Assembly (NCBI GenBank): GCA_963844255.1
Contig: CAWJNP010000010.1
Coordinates: forward strand, 28,083-92,082
DNA from: SZAS-79 sp963844255
Lineage (GTDB): Bacteria > Pseudomonadota > Gammaproteobacteria > Burkholderiales > SG8-39
Reading direction: 5' to 3'
Length of the DNA: 64,000 nucleotides
The notes under the pieces were generated by a model. That model made no database searches. It saw only the letters and a list, made by a program, of their open reading frames with translations, and was not told where the DNA came from. Shown here one piece after another: positions 10,659 to 20,242 of the stretch. The position numbers were made by a program, and so were the translations under genes. Each line of letters opens with the position of its first letter. Within the stretch, counting starts at the first letter, position 1.

Positions 10659-11336
10659 ATGGCAGTGATGTCGACTACGGTGTCCACCGCCGTTCTGAGA
10701 AACGTTCCGATGTTCGCGAGTTTTTCGGATGACCCGCTGCGCGTGCTCGCAGCGGTTGTCACGCGAAAGAGCGCCGCGCGGGGCGCGACCATCATTTCTG
10801 CCGGCGACCCGACCGATTCGCTCTATATCGTGATTTCGGGCCGCCTGAAGGTCATGATGAGCGACGCCGAGGGCAAGGAAGTCATCCTGAGCATTCTGGG
10901 TTCGGGCGAATTCTTCGGCGAAATGGGCCTGATCGACGAAAGCCCGCGCTCGGCCAGCGTCGTGGCAATCGAGGCCTGCGAGCTGCTCTGCATCCACAAG
11001 CGCGACTTCAACCGCTGCCTTGCCGACAATTTCGACATGGCGATGGAAGTCATGCGCGGACTCGTGCGCCGGCTTCGCGAGGCCGATCGCAAGATCGGCA
11101 GCCTGGCACTGCTCGACGTCTATGGTCGCGTGGCCCGGTTGCTGCTCGACATGTCCGAGGAAATTGACGGACAGAAGGTGGTGACCAAGAAACTGGCCAA
11201 GCAGGACATCGCGAAGATGATCGGCGCCTCGCGCGAAATGGTCAGCCGTGTGATGAAGGACCTGCAGCTGGGCGGCTACATCGAAGCGCGGGGCTCGACG
11301 ATCGTGCTGCACCCCTCGATCGTGCTGCCGGAATGA
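10659..11336 (+). CDS. Crp/Fnr-family transcriptional regulator
   Basis: A 225-residue regulator with an N-terminal cyclic-nucleotide-binding domain (about 20-140) and a C-terminal winged helix (about 155-220). The phosphate-binding cassette GEFFGEMGLIDESPRSASV keeps the Arg-Ser pair that holds cAMP in E. coli CRP. The recognition helix GASREMVSRVMKDL keeps the R-E-x3-R pattern that reads TGTGA half-sites. There are no Fnr-type cysteine clusters. The ATG at 10659 is preceded by AGGAGAG; the frame is open upstream but lacks homology there. A TAAAAT at 10619-10624 is a possible -10 box. cAMP as the ligand is inferred. Confidence 0.9.
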   Translation: MAVMSTTVSTAVLRNVPMFASFSDDPLRVLAAVVTRKSAARGATIISAGDPTDSLYIVISGRLKVMMSDAEGKEVILSILGSGEFFGEMGLIDESPRSASVVAIEACELLCIHKRDFNRCLADNFDMAMEVMRGLVRRLREADRKIGSLALLDVYGRVARLLLDMSEEIDGQKVVTKKLAKQDIAKMIGASREMVSRVMKDLQLGGYIEARGSTIVLHPSIVLPE

Positions 11337-11370
11337 GCCGCGGGTCGATTTACTGCCCGTCGCGTTTGAA

Positions 11371-13663
11371 ATGAGCGTCGCAGAGAAAGCCGAACGCGCT
11401 GCCACCCGATCCGCCCCACTGCCCGCCAAGCTCGCGAACCTTCTGCGCGAGGCGAAATGGCTGGCCCTCGTCGCAGCCGCGGTCTACCTGCTGCTGATCC
11501 TGCTTACGTTCCACCGGTCCGATCCGGGCTGGTCCCATGAAGCCACTGCGGCGCTGACGCAGAACGCCGGTGGCCGGTTCGGCGCCTGGTTCGCGGATCT
11601 GCTCCTGTATCTATTCGGGCTGTCGTCCTACTGGTGGGCGATGCTGTGCCTCTATGTGGTGGTCTGGGGGTACCGGCGCCTTGACGGCAGTTCGCTCATC
11701 GATCCGCGTCCGCTCGCGGTCGCCATCGCCGGTTTCGTTGTGCTGCTGCTGTCGAGTGCCTCGCTCGAGGCCCTGCGCCTGTATACGCTGCAGGCGGAAC
11801 TGCCGCTTGCACCCGGCGGCCTGGCCGGGAACGCCATCAGCGGGTTCGCCGCAGGACTGATCGGGTTCACCGGTGCAACCCTTGCACTGATCACGCTTGC
11901 GGCGGTGGGCTTCAGCCTGTTCACGGGAATCTCGTGGATCGCGGCGGCTGAATTCACCGGCCTGATGCTGGAGGGTGCACTGAACCTGCTGCAGCGCCTG
12001 CGCGAGAACCGGGAGGACCGCAAGATCGGCGAGATCGCGCGCGAAGAGCGCGAGCTGATCGTCGAGACCGGGAAGAAACGCGAAGAGAATCACGAGCCGC
12101 TCTACATCGAGCCGCCCGTGGTCGAGATCCGCAAGTCCGAGCGCGTGGAAAAGGAAAAGCAGGCGCCGCTGTTCGACAACCTGCCCGACACCCCGCTGCC
12201 GCCGCTCAAGCTCCTCGACGAGGCCTCGAACGAAGGCGAGCAGGTGGGCGCGGAGACGCTCGAATTCACCTCGCGCCTGATCGAAAAGAAGCTCTCGGAC
12301 TTCGGCGTCGTGGTGAAAGTGCTCGCGGCGTATCCGGGGCCGGTGATCACGCGCTACGAAATCGAACCCGCAGTCGGGGTCAAGGGCAGCCAGGTCGTGA
12401 ACCTGGTGCGCGACCTGGCGCGTGCGCTGTCGGTGGTCTCGATCCGGCTCGTGGAAACCATCCCCGGCAAATCGTGCATGGGACTCGAGATCCCCAATCC
12501 ACACCGCCAGACGGTGCGGCTGTCGGAAATCCTCGGCTCCGAGGCCTATCACAGCATGGCATCGCCGCTCACGATGGCCATGGGCAAGGACATCGCCGGC
12601 AATCCGGTGGTCGCCGATCTCGGCAAGATGCCGCACCTGCTGGTCGCAGGCACCACCGGCTCGGGCAAGTCGGTCGGGATCAACGCGATGATCCTGTCGC
12701 TGCTCTACAAGTCCGAGCCGAAGAACGTGCGCCTGATCCTGATCGATCCGAAGATGCTCGAGCTGTCGATCTACCAGGACATTCCACACCTGCTCGCTCC
12801 GGTGGTGGTCGACATGAAGCAGGCGGCCAACGCGCTCAGCTGGTGCGTGGCCGAGATGGAGCGTCGCTACAAGCTGATGTCGTTCTACGGCGTGCGCAAC
12901 CTCTCGGGCTTCAACCAGAAGGCCGCCGAGGCGGAGAAGAAGGGCCACCCGCTCGCGGACCCGGCGACCATCGAATCGGAGAGTCCGCAGCCGCTCAGTA
13001 CGCTGCCGCATATCGTCGTCGTCATCGACGAACTTGCCGACCTGATGATGGTCGTCGGCAAGAAGGTCGAGGAGCTGATCGCGCGGCTGGCGCAGAAGGC
13101 GCGCGCCTCCGGCATCCACCTGATTCTTGCCACGCAGCGGCCCTCGGTGGACGTGATCACCGGCCTCATCAAGGCGAATATTCCGACGCGCGTGGCGTTC
13201 CAGGTGTCATCCAAGGTCGATTCCCGCACCATCCTCGACCAATCGGGCGCGGAGGCGCTGCTCGGGCAGGGCGACATGCTCTACCTGCCGCCGGGCACCG
13301 GCTATCCGCAGCGCGTGCACGGCGCCTACGTCGCCGACCACGAGGTGCATGCGCGTGGTCGACTATCTCAAGGCGCTTGCCGCGCCCGAGTACATCAGCA
13401 GCATCCTCGAGCCGGAGATCGGCGAGGACATGCCTGGCGGGGCCGAGGGCGGGGGCAGCGGAGAGAAGGATCCGCTCTACGACCAGGCGGTCGAGATCGT
13501 CGTGCGCACCCGTCGTCCCTCGATCTCGCTGGTGCAGCGGCACCTGCGCATCGGTTACAACCGCGCCGCACGTCTGATCGAGGACATGGAGCGCGCAGGT
13601 CTGGTTTCCACCATGCAGTCCAACGGCAATCGCGAGGTGCTGGTCCCCGCGAAAGCGGAATAG
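11371..13663 (+). CDS. ftsK: DNA translocase FtsK, interrupted by a +1 frameshift
   Basis: Septal DNA pump that moves chromosome termini and activates XerCD at dif. The N-terminal ~200 residues hold four hydrophobic segments, followed by a short charged linker (about 200-290), the alpha/beta motor and the gamma domain. Walker A GTTGSGKS is near residue 430 and Walker B VVVIDELADLMM near 550. At about 13351 one extra G (GTGCATGCGCG for GTGCATCGCG) shifts the frame; the gamma domain (DPLYDQAVEIV, RHLRIGYNRAARLIEDME) then runs in the +1 frame to the stop at 13663. Without the insertion it would be about 763 residues. lolA follows 8 bases on. Confidence 0.92.
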
Positions 13664-13671
13664 GGTTCCCC

Positions 13672-14289
13672 ATGCGCGTTTCAGCTTTCGCTCTCGTTCT
13701 TGCCATCCTGGTCCCGGTCTCGCAGGCGCGCGCCGGCAGCCTGGAGCGCTTTCACGAATTCGTTCGCGGCACGCAGTCGGCGCGTGCCGATTTCGAGCAA
13801 AGGGTGGAGGACAGGAACGGCAAGCTGGTGCAGAAATCCGCGGGCAGTTTTGCGTTCCAGCGTCCGGGGAAATTCCGCTGGTCGTTCTCCAAGCCTTACG
13901 CGCAGCTGATCGTGGGCGACGGGGAAAAGATCTGGGTCTACGACGTGGACCTCAACCAGGTCACCGTACGCAAGCTCACCACGGCCCTGGGTGCGACGCC
14001 TGCCGCGCTGATTTCCGGCAATGCCGACATCGAGCAGGCGTTCGTGCTGAGCGACTCGGGCGAGCGTGAGGGGCTCGAGTGGCTGGATGCCAGGCCGCGC
14101 GAACGCGACGCCGGATTCGAGAGCATCCGCATGGGATTCGGCCTGACCGGGATCGAGCGGATGGAGCTGGTCGACCAGTTCGGCCAGACCACGCAGCTCA
14201 AGTTTTCGAATTTCCAGCGCAATCCGAAGCTCGAACCCGGCACGTTCCGCTTCGTGCCGCCGAAAGGCGCGGACCTGCTCGGCGGGTAA
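13672..14289 (+). CDS. lolA: Outer-membrane lipoprotein carrier protein LolA
   Basis: Periplasmic chaperone ferrying lipoproteins from LolCDE to LolB. The 205 residues begin with a signal peptide (MRVSAFALVLAILVPVSQARAG, cleavage after ARA likely). The mature part shows FHEFVRGTQSARADFEQRV, the GSFAFQRPGKFRWSF strand pair and VGDGEKIWVYDVDLNQVTVR. The ATG at 13672 is a few bases after the true ftsK stop. Because of the ftsK frameshift, the upstream reading frame runs into lolA without a stop, but the signal peptide marks the real start. The ftsK-lolA-rarA-serS order is common in betaproteobacteria. Confidence 0.94.
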   Translation: MRVSAFALVLAILVPVSQARAGSLERFHEFVRGTQSARADFEQRVEDRNGKLVQKSAGSFAFQRPGKFRWSFSKPYAQLIVGDGEKIWVYDVDLNQVTVRKLTTALGATPAALISGNADIEQAFVLSDSGEREGLEWLDARPRERDAGFESIRMGFGLTGIERMELVDQFGQTTQLKFSNFQRNPKLEPGTFRFVPPKGADLLGG

Positions 14290-14302
14290 GGCCGGGCACG
14301 CC

Positions 14303-15619
14303 ATGGCCGCCGACCTGTTCGCGCCCGCGGTGCCGGCGGCGCCACTCGCGGAACTGCTGCGGCCGCAAAGCATCGGCGAAGTCGTCGGGCAGCAGCAGCT
14401 GCTCGGTCCCGGAAAACCGTTGCGCCTGGCGTTCGAGTCTGGCAAACCGCATTCGATGATCCTCTGGGGTCCGCCCGGTGTGGGCAAGACCACGCTTGCA
14501 CGCCTGATGGCCAAAGCCTTCGATGCCGAGTTCGTGGCGCTCTCGGCCGTGTTTTCCGGGGTCAAGGACATCCGGGAGGCAATGCAGGCCGCACAGAATG
14601 CGCTCGAGAGGAGCGGCCGCCACACGATCCTGTTTGTCGACGAAGTGCACCGGTTCAACAAGGCACAGCAGGACGCGTTCCTGCCTTATGTCGAGCGCGG
14701 TCTGGTGACGTTCATCGGCGCAACGACTGAGAACCCCTCGTTCGAGGTCAACGGCGCGTTGCTCTCCCGTGCGCAGGTCTATGTGCTCGAGAGTCTGTCG
14801 CAGGGCGAACTTGCGACCCTGTTCGATCGCGGGGCCGAGCGCGTCCTGCCCGGCGTGCCGGTGGATGCCGCGGCGAGGGAGCGTGTCGTGGGATTTGCCG
14901 ACGGCGATGCGCGCCGCCTGCTCAACGCGCTGGAGATCCTTGCCACCGCCACGCAGACGGCTGCCGCGTCTGCGGTCGACGCCGAATTCGTCGAACGGAC
15001 CCTCGCGCAGAATCTGCGGCGCTTCGACAAGGGCGGGGAGCAGTTCTACGACCAGATCTCCGCGCTTCACAAGTCGGTGCGCGGCTCCAACCCGGATGCG
15101 GCGCTGTACTGGCTGGTGCGCATGCTCGATGGCGGCGCGGCGCCGCTCTACCTCGGCAGGCGCATCGTGCGCATGGCCTCGGAGGACATCGGCCTGGCAG
15201 ACCCGCGCGCATTGCGACTCGCACTGGATGCGTGCGAGACCTACGAGCGCCTCGGCAGTCCGGAAGGCGAACTCGCGCTGGCCGAAGCGGTGGTGTTCCT
15301 CGCCTGCGCGGCCAAGTCGAACGCCATTTACACCGCCTATAATGCGGCCCGCGCTTTCGTGGCTTCGGATGCGACCCGTCCGGTACCGCTGCGACTCAGG
15401 AATGCCCCGACGCGGTTGATGAAGGACCTGGGCTACGGCAAGGACTATCGCTACGCGCACGAGGAAGCGGATGCCTATGCGGCGGGAGAGGACTATTTTC
15501 CCGACGGCATGCCGGCCGTGTCCTGGTATGCGCCGACCGACCGCGGCATGGAGGCAAAGATCCGCGAGAAGCTCGAATACCTGCGCTCGCTGGATGCCGG
15601 AAAGCGCAGTAATTCGTGA
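14303..15619 (+). CDS. rarA: Replication-associated recombination protein A (MgsA/WRNIP1 family)
   Basis: AAA+ ATPase acting at stalled replication forks. Of 438 residues, the first ~200 are the AAA+ core with Walker A GPPGVGKTT near residue 56, Walker B LFVDEVHRFNKAQQDAFL near 112 and sensor 1 GATTENPSFEV. The C-terminal part is the tetramerisation region (SALHKSVRGSNPDAALYWL, RRIVRMASEDIGLADPRAL). The length matches the family. The ATG at 14303 comes 13 bases after lolA, consistent with one transcript. Confidence 0.96.
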   Translation: MAADLFAPAVPAAPLAELLRPQSIGEVVGQQQLLGPGKPLRLAFESGKPHSMILWGPPGVGKTTLARLMAKAFDAEFVALSAVFSGVKDIREAMQAAQNALERSGRHTILFVDEVHRFNKAQQDAFLPYVERGLVTFIGATTENPSFEVNGALLSRAQVYVLESLSQGELATLFDRGAERVLPGVPVDAAARERVVGFADGDARRLLNALEILATATQTAAASAVDAEFVERTLAQNLRRFDKGGEQFYDQISALHKSVRGSNPDAALYWLVRMLDGGAAPLYLGRRIVRMASEDIGLADPRALRLALDACETYERLGSPEGELALAEAVVFLACAAKSNAIYTAYNAARAFVASDATRPVPLRLRNAPTRLMKDLGYGKDYRYAHEEADAYAAGEDYFPDGMPAVSWYAPTDRGMEAKIREKLEYLRSLDAGKRSNS

Positions 15620-15687
15620 CATTTGTTTCACCGGATTGCCGCCCGGAGCGGCTCTCAGGCCGATAAATATAGTGAAAAGTAGATAAC

Positions 15688-16962
15688 ATGCTCGATAGTC
15701 AGCTGCTTCGGTCCGATCTGGATGGCGTCGCAAAAAGGCTCGCGGAACGCGGCTATGTGTTTGATCGCGATGGCTACCTTGCGCTCGAGGCCGAACGCAG
15801 GGAATTCCAGGGGCGCACCCAGGAACTCCAGGCGGCGCGCAACGCGCACGCGAAGAAGATCGGCCAGGCCAAGGCCAAGGGCGAGGACGCGAGCGCGCTG
15901 GTCGCCGAAGCCGGCGCGGTCAATGCCGAACTCGGTGAACTCGAGGCACGCACGGCCGATGTGCAGAAGCGCCAGCAGGCGTTCCTCGAGGTGATCCCGA
16001 ACCTTCCGCAGGCGGACGTTCCCGCAGGCAAGGGCGCCGAGGACAATGTCGAGGTGCACCGCTGGGGCACGCCGCACACGTTCGATTTCGCCGTGAAGGA
16101 CCACGTCGACATCGGCACGGGTCTGGGGCTGCTCGATTTCGACACGGCGATCAAGATCGCCGGGGCGCGGTTTTCGGTGATGAAAGGCGCAGTGGCACGG
16201 CTGCACCGCGCGCTCGCCCAGTTCATGCTCGACACGCATACGACGGAGCACGGCTACACGGAGACCTATGTGCCCTACATGGTGACGGGGGACTGCGCCA
16301 ACGGGGTGTCGAGCCTCGCCAAGTTCAAGGACGACCTGTTCAAGCTCGAGGGCCGCGACCTCTACCTGATTCCCACGGCCGAGTATCCGGTCACGAATTT
16401 CGTGCGCGAGTCGATCGTTGCGCTCGACCAGCTGCCGCTCAAATTTGCCTGCCATACACCGTGTTTCCGCTCGGAGGCGGGTTCGTACGGCAAGGACACG
16501 CGCGGCATGATCCGCCAGCACCAGTTCGACAAGGTGGAACTGGTGCAGATCGTGACGCCGGAAAATTCGACCGCGGCGCACGAGGCGCTCACGGGGCATG
16601 CCGAGGCGATCCTGCAGAAGCTCGAGCTTCCGTACCGCACGATGGTGCTGTGCACGGGGGACATGGGATTTTCGTCCGCCAAGACCTACGATATCGAGGT
16701 CTGGCTGCCCGCCCAGGATACCTATCGCGAGATCTCGTCCTGCTCGAACTTCGAGGCCTTCCAGGCGCGGCGCATGCAGGCGCGTTTTCGCAATGCCAAG
16801 GGCAAGCCCGAACTGCTGCACACGATCAACGGTTCGGGCCTCGCCGTGGGGCGCACGCTGGTTGCGATCCTCGAGAACTACCAGAACGCCGACGGCTCGG
16901 TCTCGATCCCCGCGGTGTTGCGCGGTTACATGGGCGGAGCGGAAAAAATCACCGCAAAGTAG
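15688..16962 (+). CDS. serS: Seryl-tRNA synthetase
   Basis: Class II synthetase that charges tRNA-Ser. The 424 residues have an N-terminal long coiled-coil arm (about 30-105) that reads the tRNA long variable arm, then the catalytic core. Motif 2 is seen as FRSEAGSYGKDTRGMIRQHQF and motif 3 as GLAVGRTLVAILEN; the TAEYPVTN serine-binding stretch is present. The conserved start MLDSQLLRSDLDGVAKRL fixes the ATG at 15688. A serine tRNA gene follows 65 bases downstream. Confidence 0.97.
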   Translation: MLDSQLLRSDLDGVAKRLAERGYVFDRDGYLALEAERREFQGRTQELQAARNAHAKKIGQAKAKGEDASALVAEAGAVNAELGELEARTADVQKRQQAFLEVIPNLPQADVPAGKGAEDNVEVHRWGTPHTFDFAVKDHVDIGTGLGLLDFDTAIKIAGARFSVMKGAVARLHRALAQFMLDTHTTEHGYTETYVPYMVTGDCANGVSSLAKFKDDLFKLEGRDLYLIPTAEYPVTNFVRESIVALDQLPLKFACHTPCFRSEAGSYGKDTRGMIRQHQFDKVELVQIVTPENSTAAHEALTGHAEAILQKLELPYRTMVLCTGDMGFSSAKTYDIEVWLPAQDTYREISSCSNFEAFQARRMQARFRNAKGKPELLHTINGSGLAVGRTLVAILENYQNADGSVSIPAVLRGYMGGAEKITAK

Positions 16963-17027
16963 GCGTGTCGCTGCCGCTGCCCAGCGGGCGACCTGTTAAA
17001 ATTCGTCCCGCAATCGTTGGGCAGTCC

Positions 17028-17115
17028 GGAGAGGTGGCAGAGTGGTCGAATGCGCCAGACTCGAAATCTGGTTTACGGCAACGTAACGTGGGTTCGAATC
17101 CCACCCTCTCCGCCA
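17028..17115 (+). tRNA. tRNA-Ser(CGA)
   Basis: An 88-base cloverleaf with encoded CCA. The acceptor GGAGAGG pairs with CCTCTCC before GCCA. The anticodon arm is CCAGA-CTCGAAA-TCTGG with anticodon CGA at 17062-17064, reading UCG. A long variable arm (TTACGGCAACGTAA) and T arm GTGGGTTCGAATCCCAC are present, as expected for serine. It lies just after serS. Confidence 0.96.
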
Positions 17116-17527
17116 CAGTTGCATTTTCGGTCGTTCACGAAAGTACCGATCGTCGATCCGATTGAGCTCGCATCATAGAACCGGCGCGAAGCCTGTCCGG
17201 GCATAGCCGCAAGGGTTGAATTGCGGGACACGGGACGTCAGGAATTTCAATGACGGTTGCCGCCGCTGCGTAGCCTCGCTCAAGGCCATCCATAAACCGA
17301 AAACCGGCAATAAGTCACAAGTCAATGGTTTTTTAGAATTTTGACAATTCGCCTCCCCAAAGAACCCGCGAGGTTTCGGAATAGTCAGTTAAAATCTAAG
17401 GGCTTTTGCGACTCGGACTGGCCGGGCTAGGTGGTCTGTGAGGCGCAGGGCTGTACCAAGGTTGTTTTCGCGCGAGGCGGGGGCTGCATGCCGCAGTGTC
17501 TACAGTGATTGATCGGGGGCGCTTGGG
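17116..17527. other. 412-base non-coding gap with an AT-rich island
   Basis: I see no convincing gene. From about 17290 to 17400 the sequence is unusually AT-rich for this window and includes TTGACA at 17341-17346 and TAAAAT at 17390-17395. These are 43 bases apart, too far for one promoter, but the island is the likely control region of the TolC-family gene. No strong hairpin with a T run follows the tRNA. Confidence 0.4.
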
Positions 17528-20152
17528 ATGGTCATAAAATATTCTGGACCGTGCTCCAGGAAGGTTCTGGCTGCCGTTGTGATGGCCACGTGTGTTGGGT
17601 GGTCGCAATCGAGCCAGGCCCAGGCCGCCGCGGCCAGTGCCCCCCTCCGCCCGGACCCGATCGCGGCTTTCGAGATTCGCGGCAATAACGACGTCGCGCG
17701 ACTGCTGTTCGAATTGCCGGCAGGCTCGTTCATCGACGCACGTCTCACCGGCCGCGGCGACGTGCTCGAGTTGAGCCTGAAGGGGCTGGATCGCGCCGAG
17801 CTGTCCCAGCGCGTCGCGCAATTTGCCGGTCATCATCCCTGGTACAAGAGCTCGCGTGTCGTTCCCGGCGGCGACGACATCACGCGCGTACAGATCGAGT
17901 TCACGCGCCAGGTTGCGATCCTCGACGAAACCATCGTTGCGCTCCCCGACACGATGTCGCGGTGGGAAATCGTCGTCGGACCGGCCGAACTGGCCGGGCC
18001 GCCGGGCGGATTGCCGCCTGCCGCGATCGAACAGATCAGCGCAGCCCGCTCCAACGGCAGGCTGGACGTTGTGCTCTCGGGCAGTGCGGGACTGGTGGCA
18101 GAGGCTTCCTTCGTTGACAGCCCGCCGCGACTCGTGGTCGATCTGCCCGGCGTGCCGCTCGAGCAGGCGACGCTTGCGGCTGCAAAGGCGCACTTCGAGG
18201 CAGGCCTGATCCGCGGCGTGCGAGCGGTCGCGGCGCAAGGGAATGCCAGGCTGGAGTTTGACCTTGCCGAGCCCGCTGACCTGATTGATACCCGGGGCGG
18301 GATCTACGGCAAGGAAGGGAACATCGTGATGAGCCTGGTGCCCGACGCGACGGTCAAGCAGGCACGCATGGGCACACTTTCGGCGCTCGGGTTTGATGCG
18401 GGTCAGGGCGTGATGCAGTTCCGCTTCTCGGGCGTCGCCGGAAGCCGTACCAGCTCCTACACGATCGAGGATCCACCCCGCCTGGTCGTCGATTTCCTTG
18501 GCTGGGAGCCGGGGCAGCTGACCGACGCCCTCACGGCATTCCGTCAGCAGGCGCCCGCTCTGCTGGGCGAAGCGCGTCTGGACACCACCCGGCTCGGTTC
18601 GGCCCGCGCCGTGTTCGACCTGGCTGGCTCGGCACCGCTTCAGTCCGCGCGTTCGGTCACGCTGCCGGGAGAGCAGGGCGAACGCATGGTGGAGACGCTG
18701 CTGATTTCGCTCGCGCCGGGCGCGCCGATTCCGTCGTCGACATTGGCCATGGGACGCGGACCGCTCGATCTTCGCTACCGGCGCGAACTGCATGACGGCC
18801 GCGCGTCTGCCGTCTTGATTCGTCCGCCGACGTTGGAGTCCGCTTCGCGCTATGCGCAGGCGGCACTGCGCCCGGAGGCGGGCAGGGAGTACGGACTGAC
18901 TGCAATGCTGTCCAAGGCACTCGTGGCCGATCCGAAATTCCTCGCTGCCAAGGCCGATTTCGAGGCGGTGTCCGAAGCCATACCGCAGGCCCGCGCCGCG
19001 CTGCTGCCGATCGCCTCGTTCGACTACCAGTTGTCGGGAATCCGGCAGAACGTGCAGCGGGCGTCGAACCCCGCGTTTCCCACGGGCGTGTCCCAATATG
19101 GGAACAACAACCTGACCCTGACCATCACCCAGCCGCTGTTCAAGCCGCAGGCGTGGATAAAGATGAGCCAGGCGCAGATGACGGTCGAACAGAGCAAGCT
19201 GAACGTCGTTGCTGCTGAGCAGGAGCTGATCCTGCGCGTTTCGTCCTCATACCTTGCGTTGCTCGCCGCCAATGACGGGCTCGAGCTGGCGCGCGCGGAG
19301 CGTGAGGCCACCGAAAAGCAGAACGACCTTGCCAAGGGCCGGTTGGACAGCGGCCTGGGCACGGTGGTACAGCGCAACGACACGGAGGCGCGCCTCGCGA
19401 TCAACCAGGCGCGCGAAATCGAAGCGCAGAGCCGGGTGGACGACGCCAAGCTCGCGCTCAAGGAGATTGTCGGCGAGGGCGTCACCGACGTCAGGGGCTT
19501 CAAGGCCGACTTCGATACCGCGTTGCCGGTGCCTTCGGCATACGAACCCTGGGTCGAGGCGGCCCTCGAGCAGAACCTCGCCGTGCAGTCGCGCAAGCTG
19601 GCGTATGAGATTGCAGGCGCCGAGATTCGCCGTCAGCGTGCGGGGCACCTCCCGACCTTGACCCTGATTGGCAATCTGACGCACCAGGATACCGGGGGCT
19701 CGCTCTATGGCAGCGGCCAGAAGACCGGGAATGGCGAGATCGGTGTGCGCCTCAGCATTCCGCTGACCGACGGTGGCCTGACCTCGTCCCTGACCCGCGA
19801 GGCTGTTGCGCGCAAGACCAAGGCCGAGCAGGAGCAGGAACAGGAGGTTCGCCGCACCGAACGCCTGACGCGCTCGTCGTTCAACGGCGTGATCGCGAGT
19901 TCGCGCAGCCTCGAAGCGCTCAGGAAGTCGATCCTGGCGCAGGAAAGCGCCCTGCAGTCGCGAATCCAGGGGTTCAATTCCGGTCTCTACAACGTGGTCA
20001 CGGTGATGGACGCCTACCGACTGTATTACGCAGCGCAGCGCGATTACCTCCAGGCGCGCTACGACTACCTGGTCAATCGTTTGAAGCTAAAGCAGTCCGT
20101 CGGAACGCTGAGCCGTGGTGATCTGGAAGATCTTGCCGCGATGCTCAACTGA
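17528..20152 (+). CDS. AMIN-like/TolC fusion, outer-membrane efflux or type I secretion channel
   Basis: An 874-residue protein starting with a signal peptide (cleavage likely around SSQAQA, residues 28-33). About residues 40-400 hold three AMIN-like beta units, with the typical endings PPRLVVDLPG and PPRLVVDFLGW. Residues about 440-874 form a TolC-family channel with two long alpha-helical halves (for example LRVSSSYLALLAANDGLELARAERE and the second-repeat NSGLYNVVTVMDAYRLYYAAQRDY). TolC proteins are usually 420-500 residues; the AMIN extension, a peptidoglycan- or envelope-binding fold, makes this one much larger. The giant LEPR-XLL gene starts 80 bases on, so it probably serves that protein's export (inference). 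No ABC or adaptor gene is visible here. Confidence 0.88.
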   Translation: MVIKYSGPCSRKVLAAVVMATCVGWSQSSQAQAAAASAPLRPDPIAAFEIRGNNDVARLLFELPAGSFIDARLTGRGDVLELSLKGLDRAELSQRVAQFAGHHPWYKSSRVVPGGDDITRVQIEFTRQVAILDETIVALPDTMSRWEIVVGPAELAGPPGGLPPAAIEQISAARSNGRLDVVLSGSAGLVAEASFVDSPPRLVVDLPGVPLEQATLAAAKAHFEAGLIRGVRAVAAQGNARLEFDLAEPADLIDTRGGIYGKEGNIVMSLVPDATVKQARMGTLSALGFDAGQGVMQFRFSGVAGSRTSSYTIEDPPRLVVDFLGWEPGQLTDALTAFRQQAPALLGEARLDTTRLGSARAVFDLAGSAPLQSARSVTLPGEQGERMVETLLISLAPGAPIPSSTLAMGRGPLDLRYRRELHDGRASAVLIRPPTLESASRYAQAALRPEAGREYGLTAMLSKALVADPKFLAAKADFEAVSEAIPQARAALLPIASFDYQLSGIRQNVQRASNPAFPTGVSQYGNNNLTLTITQPLFKPQAWIKMSQAQMTVEQSKLNVVAAEQELILRVSSSYLALLAANDGLELARAEREATEKQNDLAKGRLDSGLGTVVQRNDTEARLAINQAREIEAQSRVDDAKLALKEIVGEGVTDVRGFKADFDTALPVPSAYEPWVEAALEQNLAVQSRKLAYEIAGAEIRRQRAGHLPTLTLIGNLTHQDTGGSLYGSGQKTGNGEIGVRLSIPLTDGGLTSSLTREAVARKTKAEQEQEQEVRRTERLTRSSFNGVIASSRSLEALRKSILAQESALQSRIQGFNSGLYNVVTVMDAYRLYYAAQRDYLQARYDYLVNRLKLKQSVGTLSRGDLEDLAAMLN

Positions 20153-20155
20153 CCG

Positions 20156-20242
20156 ATGCGGAAAAGCGGTACTCGAATGCTGGGGCGGGCGAGCCCGTGT
20201 AGTCGGAAAGCGTGCGGCAGAGGAGATTCGTCATGGGCATGA
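20156..20242 (+). other. Candidate 28-codon ORF bridging the TolC and giant genes
   Basis: An ATG 4 bases after the TolC-family stop opens a frame of 28 codons whose stop overlaps the giant gene's start by 10 bases. It is rich in Arg, Ser and Gly and has two Cys. Nothing shows it is translated; it is listed because the same geometry recurs elsewhere in the window. Confidence 0.12.

Noticed and set aside
11371..14289. A single 972-residue FtsK-LolA fusion protein
   Set aside because: The fusion arises from a one-base insertion near 13351. The FtsK gamma domain is intact in the next frame and LolA has its own signal peptide and start at 13672.
17341..17395. One promoter from TTGACA (17341) and TAAAAT (17390)
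   Set aside because: The spacing of 43 bases is far from 17, so the two cannot form one sigma-70 promoter.
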